The notes below the pieces were generated by a model. The model saw only the letters and a list, made by a program, of their open reading frames with translations, did no database searches and was not told the DNA's origin. 64,000 bases of DNA from Parapedobacter deserti (GTDB taxonomy: Bacteria > Bacteroidota > Bacteroidia > Sphingobacteriales > Sphingobacteriaceae), in assembly GCF_042646065.1 (NCBI RefSeq), contig NZ_JBHRTA010000061.1, positions 62,001 through 126,000 on the forward strand, written 5' to 3'. Of this stretch, positions 35,002-44,716 are shown piece after piece (the stretch's first letter is position 1; every line of letters starts with the position of its first letter). Position numbers and translations under genes: made by a program.

Positions 35002-35751
35002 ATGGCAATTAGCACAACATCAGTTATTCACTATACAAAAGAATTTTCGATTCTAAAGAAGATATTAAAGGAGGGAGGATTCAAATACAAATATTGTGTT
35101 GAAAAAGTCAATACTCGAGGGAAAAAGAATTACCGATTTGCCATTGCAATGGTATCCTTTTGTGATATCCCCTTATCCGAGTACAAGAAGCATTTTTACA
35201 AAAAAACCAAAAAGAATACTTTGGGGTATTACGGTGACTATGGTATTGGTCTGAATTATAAATGGGTGAGTTCTCAGGGGCTCAATCCTGTTATTTATAT
35301 AGAATCGAACTCTGTACTTAGCACTTCAGTCAGGCATAGTGCTGAAAGATTGCTAAGTAACTTATCTGATGATATTATTAACGACGAAAATTTATATCCA
35401 TTCTATACAAAAAACTTTAAAGGTTTACTGGAGAGGGACAATATCAAAGTGGACGGTTATAGGTTTTATGATGAAAGAGAATGGAGATTTGTTCCAACTG
35501 CGAAGTTACTGAATAATAAGCCAAATATATTAGATGCAGCTACGTATGAAAATAACAAAGATTATTTTAATGAGGCAATCGAACGTCAACGATTGCAATT
35601 CTCCGTAGAGGATATATCGTACATTATTATAAAAGAAGAAGCAGAATTAGAGGAGTTGTCAAAGCATCTTGAGGAAACATATCCAAAAAAGGATTTCCTT
35701 CGGCTTATGCCAAAAATAATAACATCTAAGCAAATAATTGACGACTTCTAA
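35002..35751 (+). CDS. AbiGi-like abortive-infection protein
   Basis: A 249-residue protein with the layout of the AbiGi family (antitoxin half of the AbiG abortive-infection pair): IHYTKEFSILKKILKEGG at the N-terminus, FAIAMVSFCDIPLSEYKKHF, then YGDYGIGLNYKWVSSQGLNPVIYI, and DEREWRFVP near the centre. Family membership rests on these motifs; the expected AbiGii partner was not recognised next to it. The ATG at 35002 (MAISTTS) is chosen over an upstream TTG. Separated from neighbours by 146 and 117 bases, so it may be an independent unit. Confidence 0.68.
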   Translation: MAISTTSVIHYTKEFSILKKILKEGGFKYKYCVEKVNTRGKKNYRFAIAMVSFCDIPLSEYKKHFYKKTKKNTLGYYGDYGIGLNYKWVSSQGLNPVIYIESNSVLSTSVRHSAERLLSNLSDDIINDENLYPFYTKNFKGLLERDNIKVDGYRFYDEREWRFVPTAKLLNNKPNILDAATYENNKDYFNEAIERQRLQFSVEDISYIIIKEEAELEELSKHLEETYPKKDFLRLMPKIITSKQIIDDF

Positions 35752-35868
35752 TAATTGTATTTACTTCTTACCGTCTGACAGTACCTTGATACGAAAACCG
35801 TGGAGAAGGAAATGGAAACACGGCAAACAACAATCTAAAATCATATTAAAAACACAGTTTGAGTAATT

Positions 35869-36933
35869 ATGAATATAGAGAAGGAATTTTTAAAAATTCA
35901 TTCGGACTCCTTTGAAGCTTTTCCGGACGAACGGGATTACGTTGGCATATATAAAACTCTTAAGGAGAAATTTGACAGAGAGATTCATCCTGAAATTAAA
36001 ACAAAAATATTAGAAATAGAAAAGGACGGTTATTATAATGATCATGGAGTAGATCATATAAAGATGGTTATAGATCGTGCGTCAAAATTATTAAACAATT
36101 TGACCCCTCTCTCTACAAAGGAGAAGGAGGTTTTTTTTATTAGTCCTTATGAAATTTTTATATTGTTAATGTCTATTAACCTACATGATACGGGCCATTT
36201 GATTGGATCTAGAAAAGAACATGCATCAAAGGGGAAGCAACTTCTGTCTAAATTTGATTCGGGGGATTTACTAAGCCGTTCTGAAAAATTAATTATCGGA
36301 AAAATAGCACAAGCCCATAGCGGAAAGAATGATCCGATCGGACAGCTTGAAGCGGAAATGTACGTCTCACATAAAAGTATTCGGCCACAATTACTCGCGG
36401 CAATTTTGAGATTAGCAGATGAGCTTGCAGAAGATAAAACAAGGGCCTCAAAATTTCTTTTAGATATAGATCAAATGATTCCTTCAAGTGAAATATTTCA
36501 TAGATATTCCGAGAGTTTGGACAGTTTAAATATTAATCATGAGGAAATAAAAATAGAGTTTTATATTGAGCAACAGTTAACTCAAAAAAAATTCCCAAAG
36601 TTCGCGAAAGATCAATTCCTTATTGACGAAATATATGAGCGCACCTTGAAGACTTTTACCGAATCATTGTATTGTAACAGATTTCTTCCAGAAAGGGGAC
36701 GTTTGACAACTGTAAAAGTGAAAATACACTTTTTTGACAAAGAAAATAATGATGACGTTATTGACCCAATTTCCTATACAATTAAGGAAAGTGGTTATCC
36801 GTCATTTCCTTTCGAAGATATATATAAGTTGTGTCCAGATCTGGTAAACAATAAGGTTCACATGGACGGAAAGTTTTTTTTAGAAAAGATAGGTTCTATT
36901 GTAAAACCGAAAGAATATGAAGAATCCATTTGA
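35869..36933 (+). CDS. HD-domain phosphohydrolase-like protein, first gene of defence operon
   Basis: A 354-residue protein with an HD-superfamily core: NDHGVDHI (His59, His63), INLHDTGH (His106, Asp107), QAHSG (His150) and LRLADELAED (Asp184). These give the full metal-binding set, so nuclease, nucleotidase or cyclic-nucleotide phosphodiesterase activity is possible. The layout resembles HD domains recognised in bacterial conflict systems (HD-CE). The C-terminal 150 residues are mixed alpha/beta, unassigned. It overlaps the ORC-like ATPase gene by 17 bases, so both proteins are probably made together. No -7 element is clear upstream. Confidence 0.75.
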   Translation: MNIEKEFLKIHSDSFEAFPDERDYVGIYKTLKEKFDREIHPEIKTKILEIEKDGYYNDHGVDHIKMVIDRASKLLNNLTPLSTKEKEVFFISPYEIFILLMSINLHDTGHLIGSRKEHASKGKQLLSKFDSGDLLSRSEKLIIGKIAQAHSGKNDPIGQLEAEMYVSHKSIRPQLLAAILRLADELAEDKTRASKFLLDIDQMIPSSEIFHRYSESLDSLNINHEEIKIEFYIEQQLTQKKFPKFAKDQFLIDEIYERTLKTFTESLYCNRFLPERGRLTTVKVKIHFFDKENNDDVIDPISYTIKESGYPSFPFEDIYKLCPDLVNNKVHMDGKFFLEKIGSIVKPKEYEESI

Positions 36934-38707
36934 GGTTAGCACACCAGAAGGCATTAGCGCTCAAGATGCGCACGAACTTTTTGTGGATGTATTTACTGAT
37001 TTTCATCAGGTTCCGAAAATTGGACATACATTTTTAAATGGGCATAGAGGATCCGGGAAAAGTATGATGTTTCGCTACATGTTGCCAGATTGTCAAACAA
37101 TATCAAGAAATTGTAGTATTGCAGAATTAGAGTATTATGCCTTTTACGTACCGATTAAACTCACCGACATAAATTATCCAGAGTTAGAAAGGTTGCATGA
37201 TAGCTCGAATACATTTTTTAACGAGCATCTTCTCGTGACCCATATAGCATCGAAATGCTTCAAACAGCTCTTGACTCACAAAGGTGACTTAAATAAATAC
37301 TCTGAAGATTTATCCACTTTCTATAACGATATATTCTTGTGGCATGTTGACCTATCGGGAGGTGATATTGACAACTGTATAGACGGTGAAAATCTAACAA
37401 CTGAAAGGATCATTAAAAGTATTATAAAAATAATAGATGGGATGGTTTTGCAATGCAAAATGTATTGTAAAAAAATTGCCATGAATAAAAATATACCAAA
37501 TACTTATAGCGGTCCCTTATGCAACTATTTGGATTTTCTATACCCGATTTTAAATGAGCTCAAGGAAATAAGTTTATTCCCCAGGAAAAATCCTTTTTAT
37601 ATATTAATTGATGATGGAGGTTATTTAAATTATACTCAAACAAAAATTTTAAACACATGGGTTTCTTATCGAACATCAAGTGATGTGAGCCTTAAAATAT
37701 CTACCCAATTAGACTACAAAACCTTTTCTACAATTAATAATAAAACAATTGATTATCCACATGACTATACCCAGGTGAATATCGCATCCGTTTATACTAG
37801 TGAAAAAAACAACTATTATAGGCGGATAGAGAAAATAGTCTCCAAAAGAATTTCAAAATATTTAGGTAAAGAAATTCGACCCGAAGATTTTTTTCCTACG
37901 GATAAAAAACAGGAAGGGGAGTTAGAGAAAATCCGAAAGCAATTAAAGAAGGATAACTATTCTAAAGAGAGAGAATATTCGTCGTCGGATGCAGCAAGAA
38001 GATACGCTACTTCAGAATATTTAAAAAGACTTAAGAGGTCTCGATCGGGAGCAACTTTAAGTTATGCCGGATTCGGCAAATTGGTGGATATTTCCTCTGG
38101 AATTATAAGACATTTTTTGGAACCTGCTTCAAAAATGTTCAACGAATGTCTCTCAAAAAGCAATATCTCAATTGCTGAAGTAATAGAAATTCCTGTAGGA
38201 ATACAAGATTATGTAATAAAAGAATATTCTTCTGATTTTTTGGAGCATGAATTTAAAAAAGTAATCCAAGAACATGGTGATGTCCAAGTGGGAGAAAGAT
38301 TAAGTAAAGCTGACAAATTATATAATTTGATAAACGGTCTCGGCCAAATGTTCCATCGAATCTTTGTGTCTGATAAAGCAGAAAGAATAGTTTTCTCAAT
38401 TGCACTAAACAACCTTCCTGATAAAGAATTAAGTGAAATTATCGATTTGGCAGAACATTATGGATACTTGCATAAAAGTACGATTGGAAATAAACAAGGT
38501 ACTGGAAGGAATAAGTTGTATATTTTGAGTAGAATATTGGCTCCGTACTTTAAGCTTGATCCCTCTGGGTTTAAAGGTTATCGTTTCATGAATAGTGAAT
38601 TACTGAAACTTAGTTTGACAGACCCCAGTCGCTTTGAGAAAGAGGCTAATAGACTATTGTTTGACGAGGATTCATCTCAGTTAACTATATATGATCAATT
38701 ATCATAG
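36917..38707 (+). CDS. ORC/CDC6-like P-loop ATPase of defence operon
   Basis: A 596-residue P-loop NTPase. The Walker A is GHRGSGKS (42-49); a Walker B-like strand FYILIDDGG lies near 227-235, with a polar sensor-like SLKISTQ near 258-264. An N-terminal EVSTPEGISAQDAHELFVD region precedes the loop, and the C-terminal half contains helical and winged-helix-like segments (ELSEIIDLAEHYGYLHKST). This resembles the ORC-CDC6-like ATPases of bacterial conflict systems. A regulatory or DNA-remodelling role is likely. It overlaps the HD gene by 17 bases and ends 35 bases before the 317-aa gene. Confidence 0.7.
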   Translation: MKNPFEVSTPEGISAQDAHELFVDVFTDFHQVPKIGHTFLNGHRGSGKSMMFRYMLPDCQTISRNCSIAELEYYAFYVPIKLTDINYPELERLHDSSNTFFNEHLLVTHIASKCFKQLLTHKGDLNKYSEDLSTFYNDIFLWHVDLSGGDIDNCIDGENLTTERIIKSIIKIIDGMVLQCKMYCKKIAMNKNIPNTYSGPLCNYLDFLYPILNELKEISLFPRKNPFYILIDDGGYLNYTQTKILNTWVSYRTSSDVSLKISTQLDYKTFSTINNKTIDYPHDYTQVNIASVYTSEKNNYYRRIEKIVSKRISKYLGKEIRPEDFFPTDKKQEGELEKIRKQLKKDNYSKEREYSSSDAARRYATSEYLKRLKRSRSGATLSYAGFGKLVDISSGIIRHFLEPASKMFNECLSKSNISIAEVIEIPVGIQDYVIKEYSSDFLEHEFKKVIQEHGDVQVGERLSKADKLYNLINGLGQMFHRIFVSDKAERIVFSIALNNLPDKELSEIIDLAEHYGYLHKSTIGNKQGTGRNKLYILSRILAPYFKLDPSGFKGYRFMNSELLKLSLTDPSRFEKEANRLLFDEDSSQLTIYDQLS

Positions 38708-38742
38708 GCATTGAATTAAGTATTAAACGCAAAATCGGCCAA

Positions 38743-39696
38743 ATGAAAATCGCTCTTAGAGATTTGCAAAAAGAAGTTAAAGATATTGATTTCTTTATAT
38801 GTTCCGCAGGATTTGAAGAACGGTCCACGGTGGTAGCGAAACACCTTAATCTTTCCGATATTAGGCACAAAGCTGTTTTTCATATAAATAATAGCTATCA
38901 ACTTAGTGAAGAAAACTTAAAGGCAATACAAGCGTTAGGAGGCTTTAAAACAATTAATTACTCTAAAAATGAGCCAATCTTAACGTATGATGCTATTTAC
39001 GACTTTTTAGAATCGATTGAACACAATAAAATTGTCAATGTTTTATTGGATGTAACAACCTTCACACGAGAGGTTTTATTGATTATGTTAAAGATATTCG
39101 AATCTGAAAAGATGAAATCGAAATACTCGGTTAGTTTTATTTATACCCCAGCGTCGGAGTACGAACATTCAGAAGACTTCAGTGAAAGATGGTTAACAAA
39201 GGGTGTGAGGGAAATTCGGTCTATATTTGGATATTCGGGGCTACATACGCCTTCAAAAAAATTGATGTTGATTGTTTTAGCCGGTTTAGAGGACGAGAGA
39301 ACTGAAATAATAATTGAAAGTTTTGAGCCCAATGCTCTACTGATAGGCAGACCAAGTTTATCTTCATCCAATCATCCGAAATTAGATGAAAAAGCCGGGT
39401 ACACGATAAAGAGGTTTAAAGCGAAGTTTCCGTCTTTTTTAAATGAGTTTCAATTTTCATGCAATAGCATTCGAGACACGCAATGCGCAATCGAAGTCCT
39501 CTGTAATAATTATGGAAAGGAATACAATATATGCATTGCTCCCTTGAATAACAAGGTGTCAACTTTAGGCGTTGCTAAAGCATGCATAAATAATGAAAAT
39601 ATTCAAGTTTGCTACGCAAGTGCAAACCAATATAACATCAACGGTTATTCTAAGCCTTCTGACTACATCATTTATTTCCCAACCGAGATCCAATGA
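38743..39696 (+). CDS. Unrecognised 317-aa defence-operon protein
   Basis: No family could be named. The protein alternates beta strands and helices in a Rossmann-like manner: KDIDFFICSAGFEERSTVVA near residues 13-32, NVLLDVTTFTREVLLIMLKI near 97-116, LMLIVLAGLEDERTEIII near 174-191 and EYNICIAPLNNKVSTLGVAK near the end. The conserved-looking polar patches SAGFEERS and DVTTFTRE could be catalytic or ligand-binding. There is no signal peptide or membrane segment. It starts 35 bases after the ATPase gene and its stop overlaps the MORC-like ATPase start by four bases (ATGA), which ties it to that module. Confidence 0.6.
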   Translation: MKIALRDLQKEVKDIDFFICSAGFEERSTVVAKHLNLSDIRHKAVFHINNSYQLSEENLKAIQALGGFKTINYSKNEPILTYDAIYDFLESIEHNKIVNVLLDVTTFTREVLLIMLKIFESEKMKSKYSVSFIYTPASEYEHSEDFSERWLTKGVREIRSIFGYSGLHTPSKKLMLIVLAGLEDERTEIIIESFEPNALLIGRPSLSSSNHPKLDEKAGYTIKRFKAKFPSFLNEFQFSCNSIRDTQCAIEVLCNNYGKEYNICIAPLNNKVSTLGVAKACINNENIQVCYASANQYNINGYSKPSDYIIYFPTEIQ

Positions 39697-41117
39697 AACC
39701 GCAGACGGAAACGGTCAATCCCAATGTAGGAAATTTTATTGACTCCTTGAGAGAAATTGGCTATTCTCCTGAAATTGCAATAGCGGATCTTATTGATAAC
39801 AGTATTTCTGCCGGTGCTACTTCTATTGAAATTTATTCAGTAGCCACTCCGACTCTAATATTTGCCATGCTTGACAATGGGATAGGCATGACGGAATCGG
39901 AATTGATTGAAGCCATGCGTCTTGCCAGTAAAAGCCCCAATGAGATAAGAGATAAATTGGATCTGGGGAGGTTCGGATTAGGATTAAAAACAGCTTCTTT
40001 TTCTCAATGCAAGAAACTGACAGTAATCAGTAAAAGAAATGGTCAGCTATCGGCTAGACAATGGGATCTTGCTTTTATTGCATCAAAAAATGAATGGCTA
40101 CTAATCACTCCCAACAACCTTTCATGTGCTCCGATGTTTGAACAATTCGAAAAATTGGAAAGCGGAACCTTGGTTGTGTGGGAGGAGATAGATAGAATTT
40201 CCGTGTCTAATTTTTCAGAAGTAATAGATAAGGTAAGAAAACACACTTCTCTCGTATTTCATAAATTTCTTGAAGGAACAGGCTCGTCAAAAAAAATAAG
40301 CATTTCACTGAACAATAATCCGATAAAGCCATTTAATCCATTTAATTTAAATCATCCTGCGACTCAACAAATAGCTCCTGAAAAGATTAATGTTTTCGGA
40401 TCTACCGTCACGATCCAACCCTTTATACTCCCCCATCATTCAAAACTTTCTAAACAGGAATATGATTTGTATGCTACAGAAGAGGGTTACATCAAATCAC
40501 AAGGATTCTATTTGTACCGCCAAAATAGAATTATAATTTATGGGACATGGTGGGGTATGCACAAGGCAGCAGACGCTCATAAATTAGTACGTATTAAAAT
40601 TGATATCCCAAATTCGATGGACACACATTGGGGTATCGATGTAAAGAAGTCTATAGCAAGGCCGTCTGAAACTATAAGAAATGACCTTAAGCGTATTATC
40701 TCCCTGGTGATCGAAAAAGGAACGAGACCTTACTCTGTAAGAGGGAAAAAGATCGAAGACAAAACGGTAACACAGTTTTGGGAGATTGTAGTATCACACA
40801 ACAAAATTAGGTTTGCACTAAATGAATCTCACCCGATGTATAGGAGGCTAAATGAAACCTTGGATGTATCAAAAAGAGAAGATTTGTTATATTATCTTAA
40901 GGGATTGCAGGCATACCTTCCCCTCGATGCAATTCAAGCGAGGTTGCAGCTGGATCCCCTCGCCGTAGATCAGCATGAAGCCTTGTCTGAGGATGAAGTA
41001 CGGAATCTGGCAAAAAAATTATCAGAGACCAACATCAATCAAGAGTTTCTTCAAGAATTATTGAAAACGGAAATTTTTAAGAATAGAAAGGAAATTCTAA
41101 CCAATGAACAGCACTAG
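39693..41117 (+). CDS. MORC-like GHKL ATPase
   Basis: A 474-residue protein with a Bergerat-fold ATPase: N box IADLIDNS (30-37; Asp32 where MORC and MutL relatives often have Glu), G1 box DNGIGM (61-66), and G2 box GRFGLGLKTASF (92-103). It is of the bacterial MORC type, predicted to be an ATP-driven clamp or loader in restriction-modification-like systems. The middle (FYLYRQNRIIIYGTWWGMHK) is the S5-like transducer. It overlaps the previous gene by 4 bases and the Z1 gene by 14 bases. Confidence 0.85.
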   Translation: MKPQTETVNPNVGNFIDSLREIGYSPEIAIADLIDNSISAGATSIEIYSVATPTLIFAMLDNGIGMTESELIEAMRLASKSPNEIRDKLDLGRFGLGLKTASFSQCKKLTVISKRNGQLSARQWDLAFIASKNEWLLITPNNLSCAPMFEQFEKLESGTLVVWEEIDRISVSNFSEVIDKVRKHTSLVFHKFLEGTGSSKKISISLNNNPIKPFNPFNLNHPATQQIAPEKINVFGSTVTIQPFILPHHSKLSKQEYDLYATEEGYIKSQGFYLYRQNRIIIYGTWWGMHKAADAHKLVRIKIDIPNSMDTHWGIDVKKSIARPSETIRNDLKRIISLVIEKGTRPYSVRGKKIEDKTVTQFWEIVVSHNKIRFALNESHPMYRRLNETLDVSKREDLLYYLKGLQAYLPLDAIQARLQLDPLAVDQHEALSEDEVRNLAKKLSETNINQEFLQELLKTEIFKNRKEILTNEQH

Positions 41118-43761
41118 TTACTTGGCGATCAAATCGCATATATTTGATAATCTTCGGAAAATCGAAGGAACATTGCCGCAGCAAAAAATTGAAGAAGAGA
41201 TCCAGAATAATAGAGCTGTAATAGACAAAATCGGTTATGAATACTATGCCAAAGTAATCTCTGCAGACGTACTTGAACCGCTGAACGAGCAGGACTGGGT
41301 AAGAATGAAACGAGAACTAGAAACCCATTTCGATGTGAAAATGGCTACTGGGGTTCTTATACAAGGAGAGGATCAACAACAACGAGACAATAGTTGGTGG
41401 ACAAGCATAGAAAAACAGAAAAACAGAAAATATTACTGGGAGCGTTACAAGAATTATCTGCAAGAATCTCTTCCGGGTGAGGTTATAAAGACCTTAGACG
41501 ATGATACCGACGTGGTGATGAACAATATTGAAGATCCGCGAAGAGACCATTTTTCTAGGTACGGAATGGTAGTCGGGCACGTACAGTCCGGAAAAACAGG
41601 AAATTATGCAGGTCTAGTTTGCAAAGCTGCCGACGCCGGTTACAAATTTATAGTTGTAATTGCTGGAAGCATGAATAACCTCCGGAACCAGACCCAAGAA
41701 CGCCTTAATGAGGCCTTTGTGGGGCGCACTAACGGTGTGCAAGTGGGGGCGGGAAAAGGTAATATTGATAAAAATAAAATTCCATATAGTCTCACAACGA
41801 TCGAACGGGATTTCAACACACAAGATGCTGACAGAGCGTCCCAAAGTGCAAGCTTTGAAAGCATAAACGTTCCCGTTCTACTAGTCATCAAAAAAAACAC
41901 CAATACCTTCAAAAGTGTGATAACATGGCTGAATAAACAATATAAAAATAAGATTTCTGATCATGCAATGTTGGTGATTGATGACGAATCCGATTATGCT
42001 TCGGTAAATACGAAAAAGAAGGATGAGGATCCGACCGCTATTAATAGAGGCATTAGAAAACTGCTAAAATTGTTTTCTAAATATGCTTATGTAGCATATA
42101 CAGCGACACCTTATGCCAATATTTTCATAGACCATAAAGTAGATAACGAAAACTACGGTCTTGATTTATTTCCTAAAGATTTCATTTACGCCCTCGAAGC
42201 TCCGACGAATTATTTCGGTGCGCGCAAAATTTTCCTTGACACCGAGGAGAGACACTTAGTGGCAGTCAACGATTTTCAGGACCATATTCCAACAACGCAT
42301 AAAAAAGATCACACAGTAGATTCATTACCAGACAGTCTATTGGAAGCCGTCCGGGTGTTCATTTTAAATATTGCAGTCAGGTGCCTCAGAGGCTATGGAA
42401 AAAATCACAATAGCATGCTCGTTCACGCTACACGTTTTACCTTGGTTCATCAACGAATATCAGGCCGACTAGCTGACTATTTGGAAAATATTAAAAAAGA
42501 AATTGCTACTTATGGCCGATTAACCAACCCAGAATATCATAGTGCTGATATTCTAGAACTGAACGTTACATATATTAACAATTTCAACAACGACGAATTT
42601 AAATGGAACACAGTGCTTAAAAAAATGACCGAAACTATTGAATCGATCGTCATAAGGGATGTACATCAAAAAACCACAATTCAGCTAGAATACAGAAAAG
42701 ACATTGCTACAAATGCAATTGTAGTTGGAGGAACGAGTGTTGCGAGGGGGTTTACATTAGAAGGGTTAAGTGTCAGCTACTTTCTTCGAAACACCATCTT
42801 CTATGATACCTTGATGCAAATGGGCCGTTGGTTTGGTTATCGTATGGGATACGAAGACCTTTGCCACATTTATATGCCACATGAGAAAATAAATGAGTTT
42901 GCAGAAATTATTCAGGCGACGGAGGGGTTGATGAGGGACTTTCGATTGATGTCTGAAAACAAATGGACACCCTCGCAGTTTGGTTTGGCGGTACAACAAG
43001 ATCCCGCCAGCGCGTTGCAGATTACCGCAAGAAATAAGCTAAGAAATGCTACGGATTTCGAATATTCGATGCGATTGGATGGCAAGGCAAAAGAGACTAG
43101 TGTATTAAGTTCGGAAACTGAAGATATTGACCATAACATTGATGTCATTAAAGATTTTGTCACCAAACTGATTATTCCTGAGTCGTCCTCGAACTCGGTT
43201 ACATTATGGAAAGATGTAAAGCGTGAAACCATTAATGATTTTTTGAACAAATTCAGGGTGTATAAAGATCAGGATGTATTAGGAATAACTTCACGGATGC
43301 CAATTGGGTTTGTGAAAAAATATCTCACTGAGCGAAATACGAATTGGGACGTCGCTTTATATAGTGGAGATGGAGAACCATATTTTATTAGTCCGACTTT
43401 TTCTGTAAAAAAAGAAAAAAGAAAAATGACTGTAAAAACGGAGGGTCAGTACGAGTTTAACAATCGGCAAGTATCATCTGGCAGTGCAGAAGCTGTGTCT
43501 TTACCTGAGGATTTAAAAAATCAAGTTAGAGGAAACAGAGGTAAGGCACGAAAGTTAATGGAGCGCCCGCTCTTGATGTTGCATTTTATTCAACCGGAAT
43601 TTCAGAACTCCGATGTGAAACTTGAAACTTTAGCAGCATTCGGGCTCAGTTTCCCTGGTGATGTACTTAGCACCGAAGACACGATTAAACTAAAAATTAA
43701 CACTGTATACTACAGTAATCTTTTACAAGAATTAGAAGCTGGCGAAGAGAGTGATGATTAA
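41104..43761 (+). CDS. Z1 domain superfamily II helicase-like ATPase
   Basis: An 885-residue protein with the Z1 domain of DNA-processing conflict systems. Walker A GHVQSGKT (158-165), motif II-like VIDDESD (291-297), YTATPYAN (332-339, motif III-like) and QMGRWFGYR (motif VI-like, about residue 580) are all present, so ATP binding and hydrolysis are expected. The flanking regions (1-150 and 690-885) are unassigned. In predicted MORC-type restriction systems Z1 is the DNA translocase or helicase. It overlaps the MORC gene by 14 bases and the nuclease gene by 8. Confidence 0.88.
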   Translation: MNSTSYLAIKSHIFDNLRKIEGTLPQQKIEEEIQNNRAVIDKIGYEYYAKVISADVLEPLNEQDWVRMKRELETHFDVKMATGVLIQGEDQQQRDNSWWTSIEKQKNRKYYWERYKNYLQESLPGEVIKTLDDDTDVVMNNIEDPRRDHFSRYGMVVGHVQSGKTGNYAGLVCKAADAGYKFIVVIAGSMNNLRNQTQERLNEAFVGRTNGVQVGAGKGNIDKNKIPYSLTTIERDFNTQDADRASQSASFESINVPVLLVIKKNTNTFKSVITWLNKQYKNKISDHAMLVIDDESDYASVNTKKKDEDPTAINRGIRKLLKLFSKYAYVAYTATPYANIFIDHKVDNENYGLDLFPKDFIYALEAPTNYFGARKIFLDTEERHLVAVNDFQDHIPTTHKKDHTVDSLPDSLLEAVRVFILNIAVRCLRGYGKNHNSMLVHATRFTLVHQRISGRLADYLENIKKEIATYGRLTNPEYHSADILELNVTYINNFNNDEFKWNTVLKKMTETIESIVIRDVHQKTTIQLEYRKDIATNAIVVGGTSVARGFTLEGLSVSYFLRNTIFYDTLMQMGRWFGYRMGYEDLCHIYMPHEKINEFAEIIQATEGLMRDFRLMSENKWTPSQFGLAVQQDPASALQITARNKLRNATDFEYSMRLDGKAKETSVLSSETEDIDHNIDVIKDFVTKLIIPESSSNSVTLWKDVKRETINDFLNKFRVYKDQDVLGITSRMPIGFVKKYLTERNTNWDVALYSGDGEPYFISPTFSVKKEKRKMTVKTEGQYEFNNRQVSSGSAEAVSLPEDLKNQVRGNRGKARKLMERPLLMLHFIQPEFQNSDVKLETLAAFGLSFPGDVLSTEDTIKLKINTVYYSNLLQELEAGEESDD

Positions 43762-44716
43762 AGGAAATAATAACCCATGGGAACCAATGAATATCGGTTC
43801 AAGCCGAAGAATCAACTCAGAAATTCCGCATGATGTATTTTGGATAAAGGATGAGCAAGGGAATTATGGATTTTTCTTGCAATCCGCAGAGAAATTTAAG
43901 TCTCCAGAAACGGATATTCGTCTAAAAGGGGTTACGCTTATAAAGCGAAATACGATCAGTTGTGGTGAATTATTCTTGATCCTAAACAAAAGGTCAGATT
44001 GGGAATTGTTCTTGTCTCTTTGTAAAGACATTCTTTCTGTTTGCATAGCGTATAGTTCCAATTCAAAAATGGTGCATGCGGTCGAAGCGCGTCTGAAACG
44101 ATGGCAAGTATTTCTTATGCAAAACAATGATCCTTTTATGTCTGTGGAATTACAAATGGGGCTTTTTACTGAGCTCACATGCCTTAGAAATTTAATGCCG
44201 ATTTATGGTGTAAAAGATAGTATAATTGCTTGGTGTGGGCCAGAAAGGGATAGGAAAGATTTCAATTTCCCAAATGTAATGTTCGAAGTGAAATCATTCA
44301 AGACCAGTAAAGGTCCTGAAATAATCATCTCATCCGCCCATCAACTACTCAAGGGATCTAAACCGCTTTATATCGTTTCTTACGGACTTACACCGTCTGA
44401 AAAAGGCTCTTCAGTCAAAAACATTGTATCTGAATTAGATAATTTATTGAAGGATGAATCGCTCCTTACGCGACAGCTATTTGAAAATAAAGTTATTAGT
44501 TATGGCTATATGCCGGATATGAATGATAACACATTGATCAAATTTACAATCGACAATCTGAGAGTTTTCGAAATAACCGATGATTTCCCACGATTAGTGC
44601 CTCAACATGTTCCTTCGGAAATCATAAAGTTAAATTACACTCTGGATCTCGAACTTTGCAAAAAACATGAAAGATTGACATCTGCAATATTTAAGGAGCA
44701 CCCAAAACGATTATGA
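43754..44716 (+). CDS. PD-(D/E)XK motif protein (DUF4420), putative nuclease
   Basis: A 320-residue protein of the DUF4420 type, a predicted restriction-endonuclease fold. The catalytic set is visible as Glu140 (LQMGLFTEL), Asp169 (DRKDFNF) and EVK (178-180) in MFEVKSF, followed by a Gln-containing helix (SSAHQLLKG). The N-terminal 110 residues are beta-rich. Start at the ATG at 43754 (a GTG at 43751 is also in frame). It overlaps Z1 by 8 bases and AIPR by 4, so it belongs to the same transcript and would provide the DNA cut. Confidence 0.85.
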   Translation: MIKGNNNPWEPMNIGSSRRINSEIPHDVFWIKDEQGNYGFFLQSAEKFKSPETDIRLKGVTLIKRNTISCGELFLILNKRSDWELFLSLCKDILSVCIAYSSNSKMVHAVEARLKRWQVFLMQNNDPFMSVELQMGLFTELTCLRNLMPIYGVKDSIIAWCGPERDRKDFNFPNVMFEVKSFKTSKGPEIIISSAHQLLKGSKPLYIVSYGLTPSEKGSSVKNIVSELDNLLKDESLLTRQLFENKVISYGYMPDMNDNTLIKFTIDNLRVFEITDDFPRLVPQHVPSEIIKLNYTLDLELCKKHERLTSAIFKEHPKRL

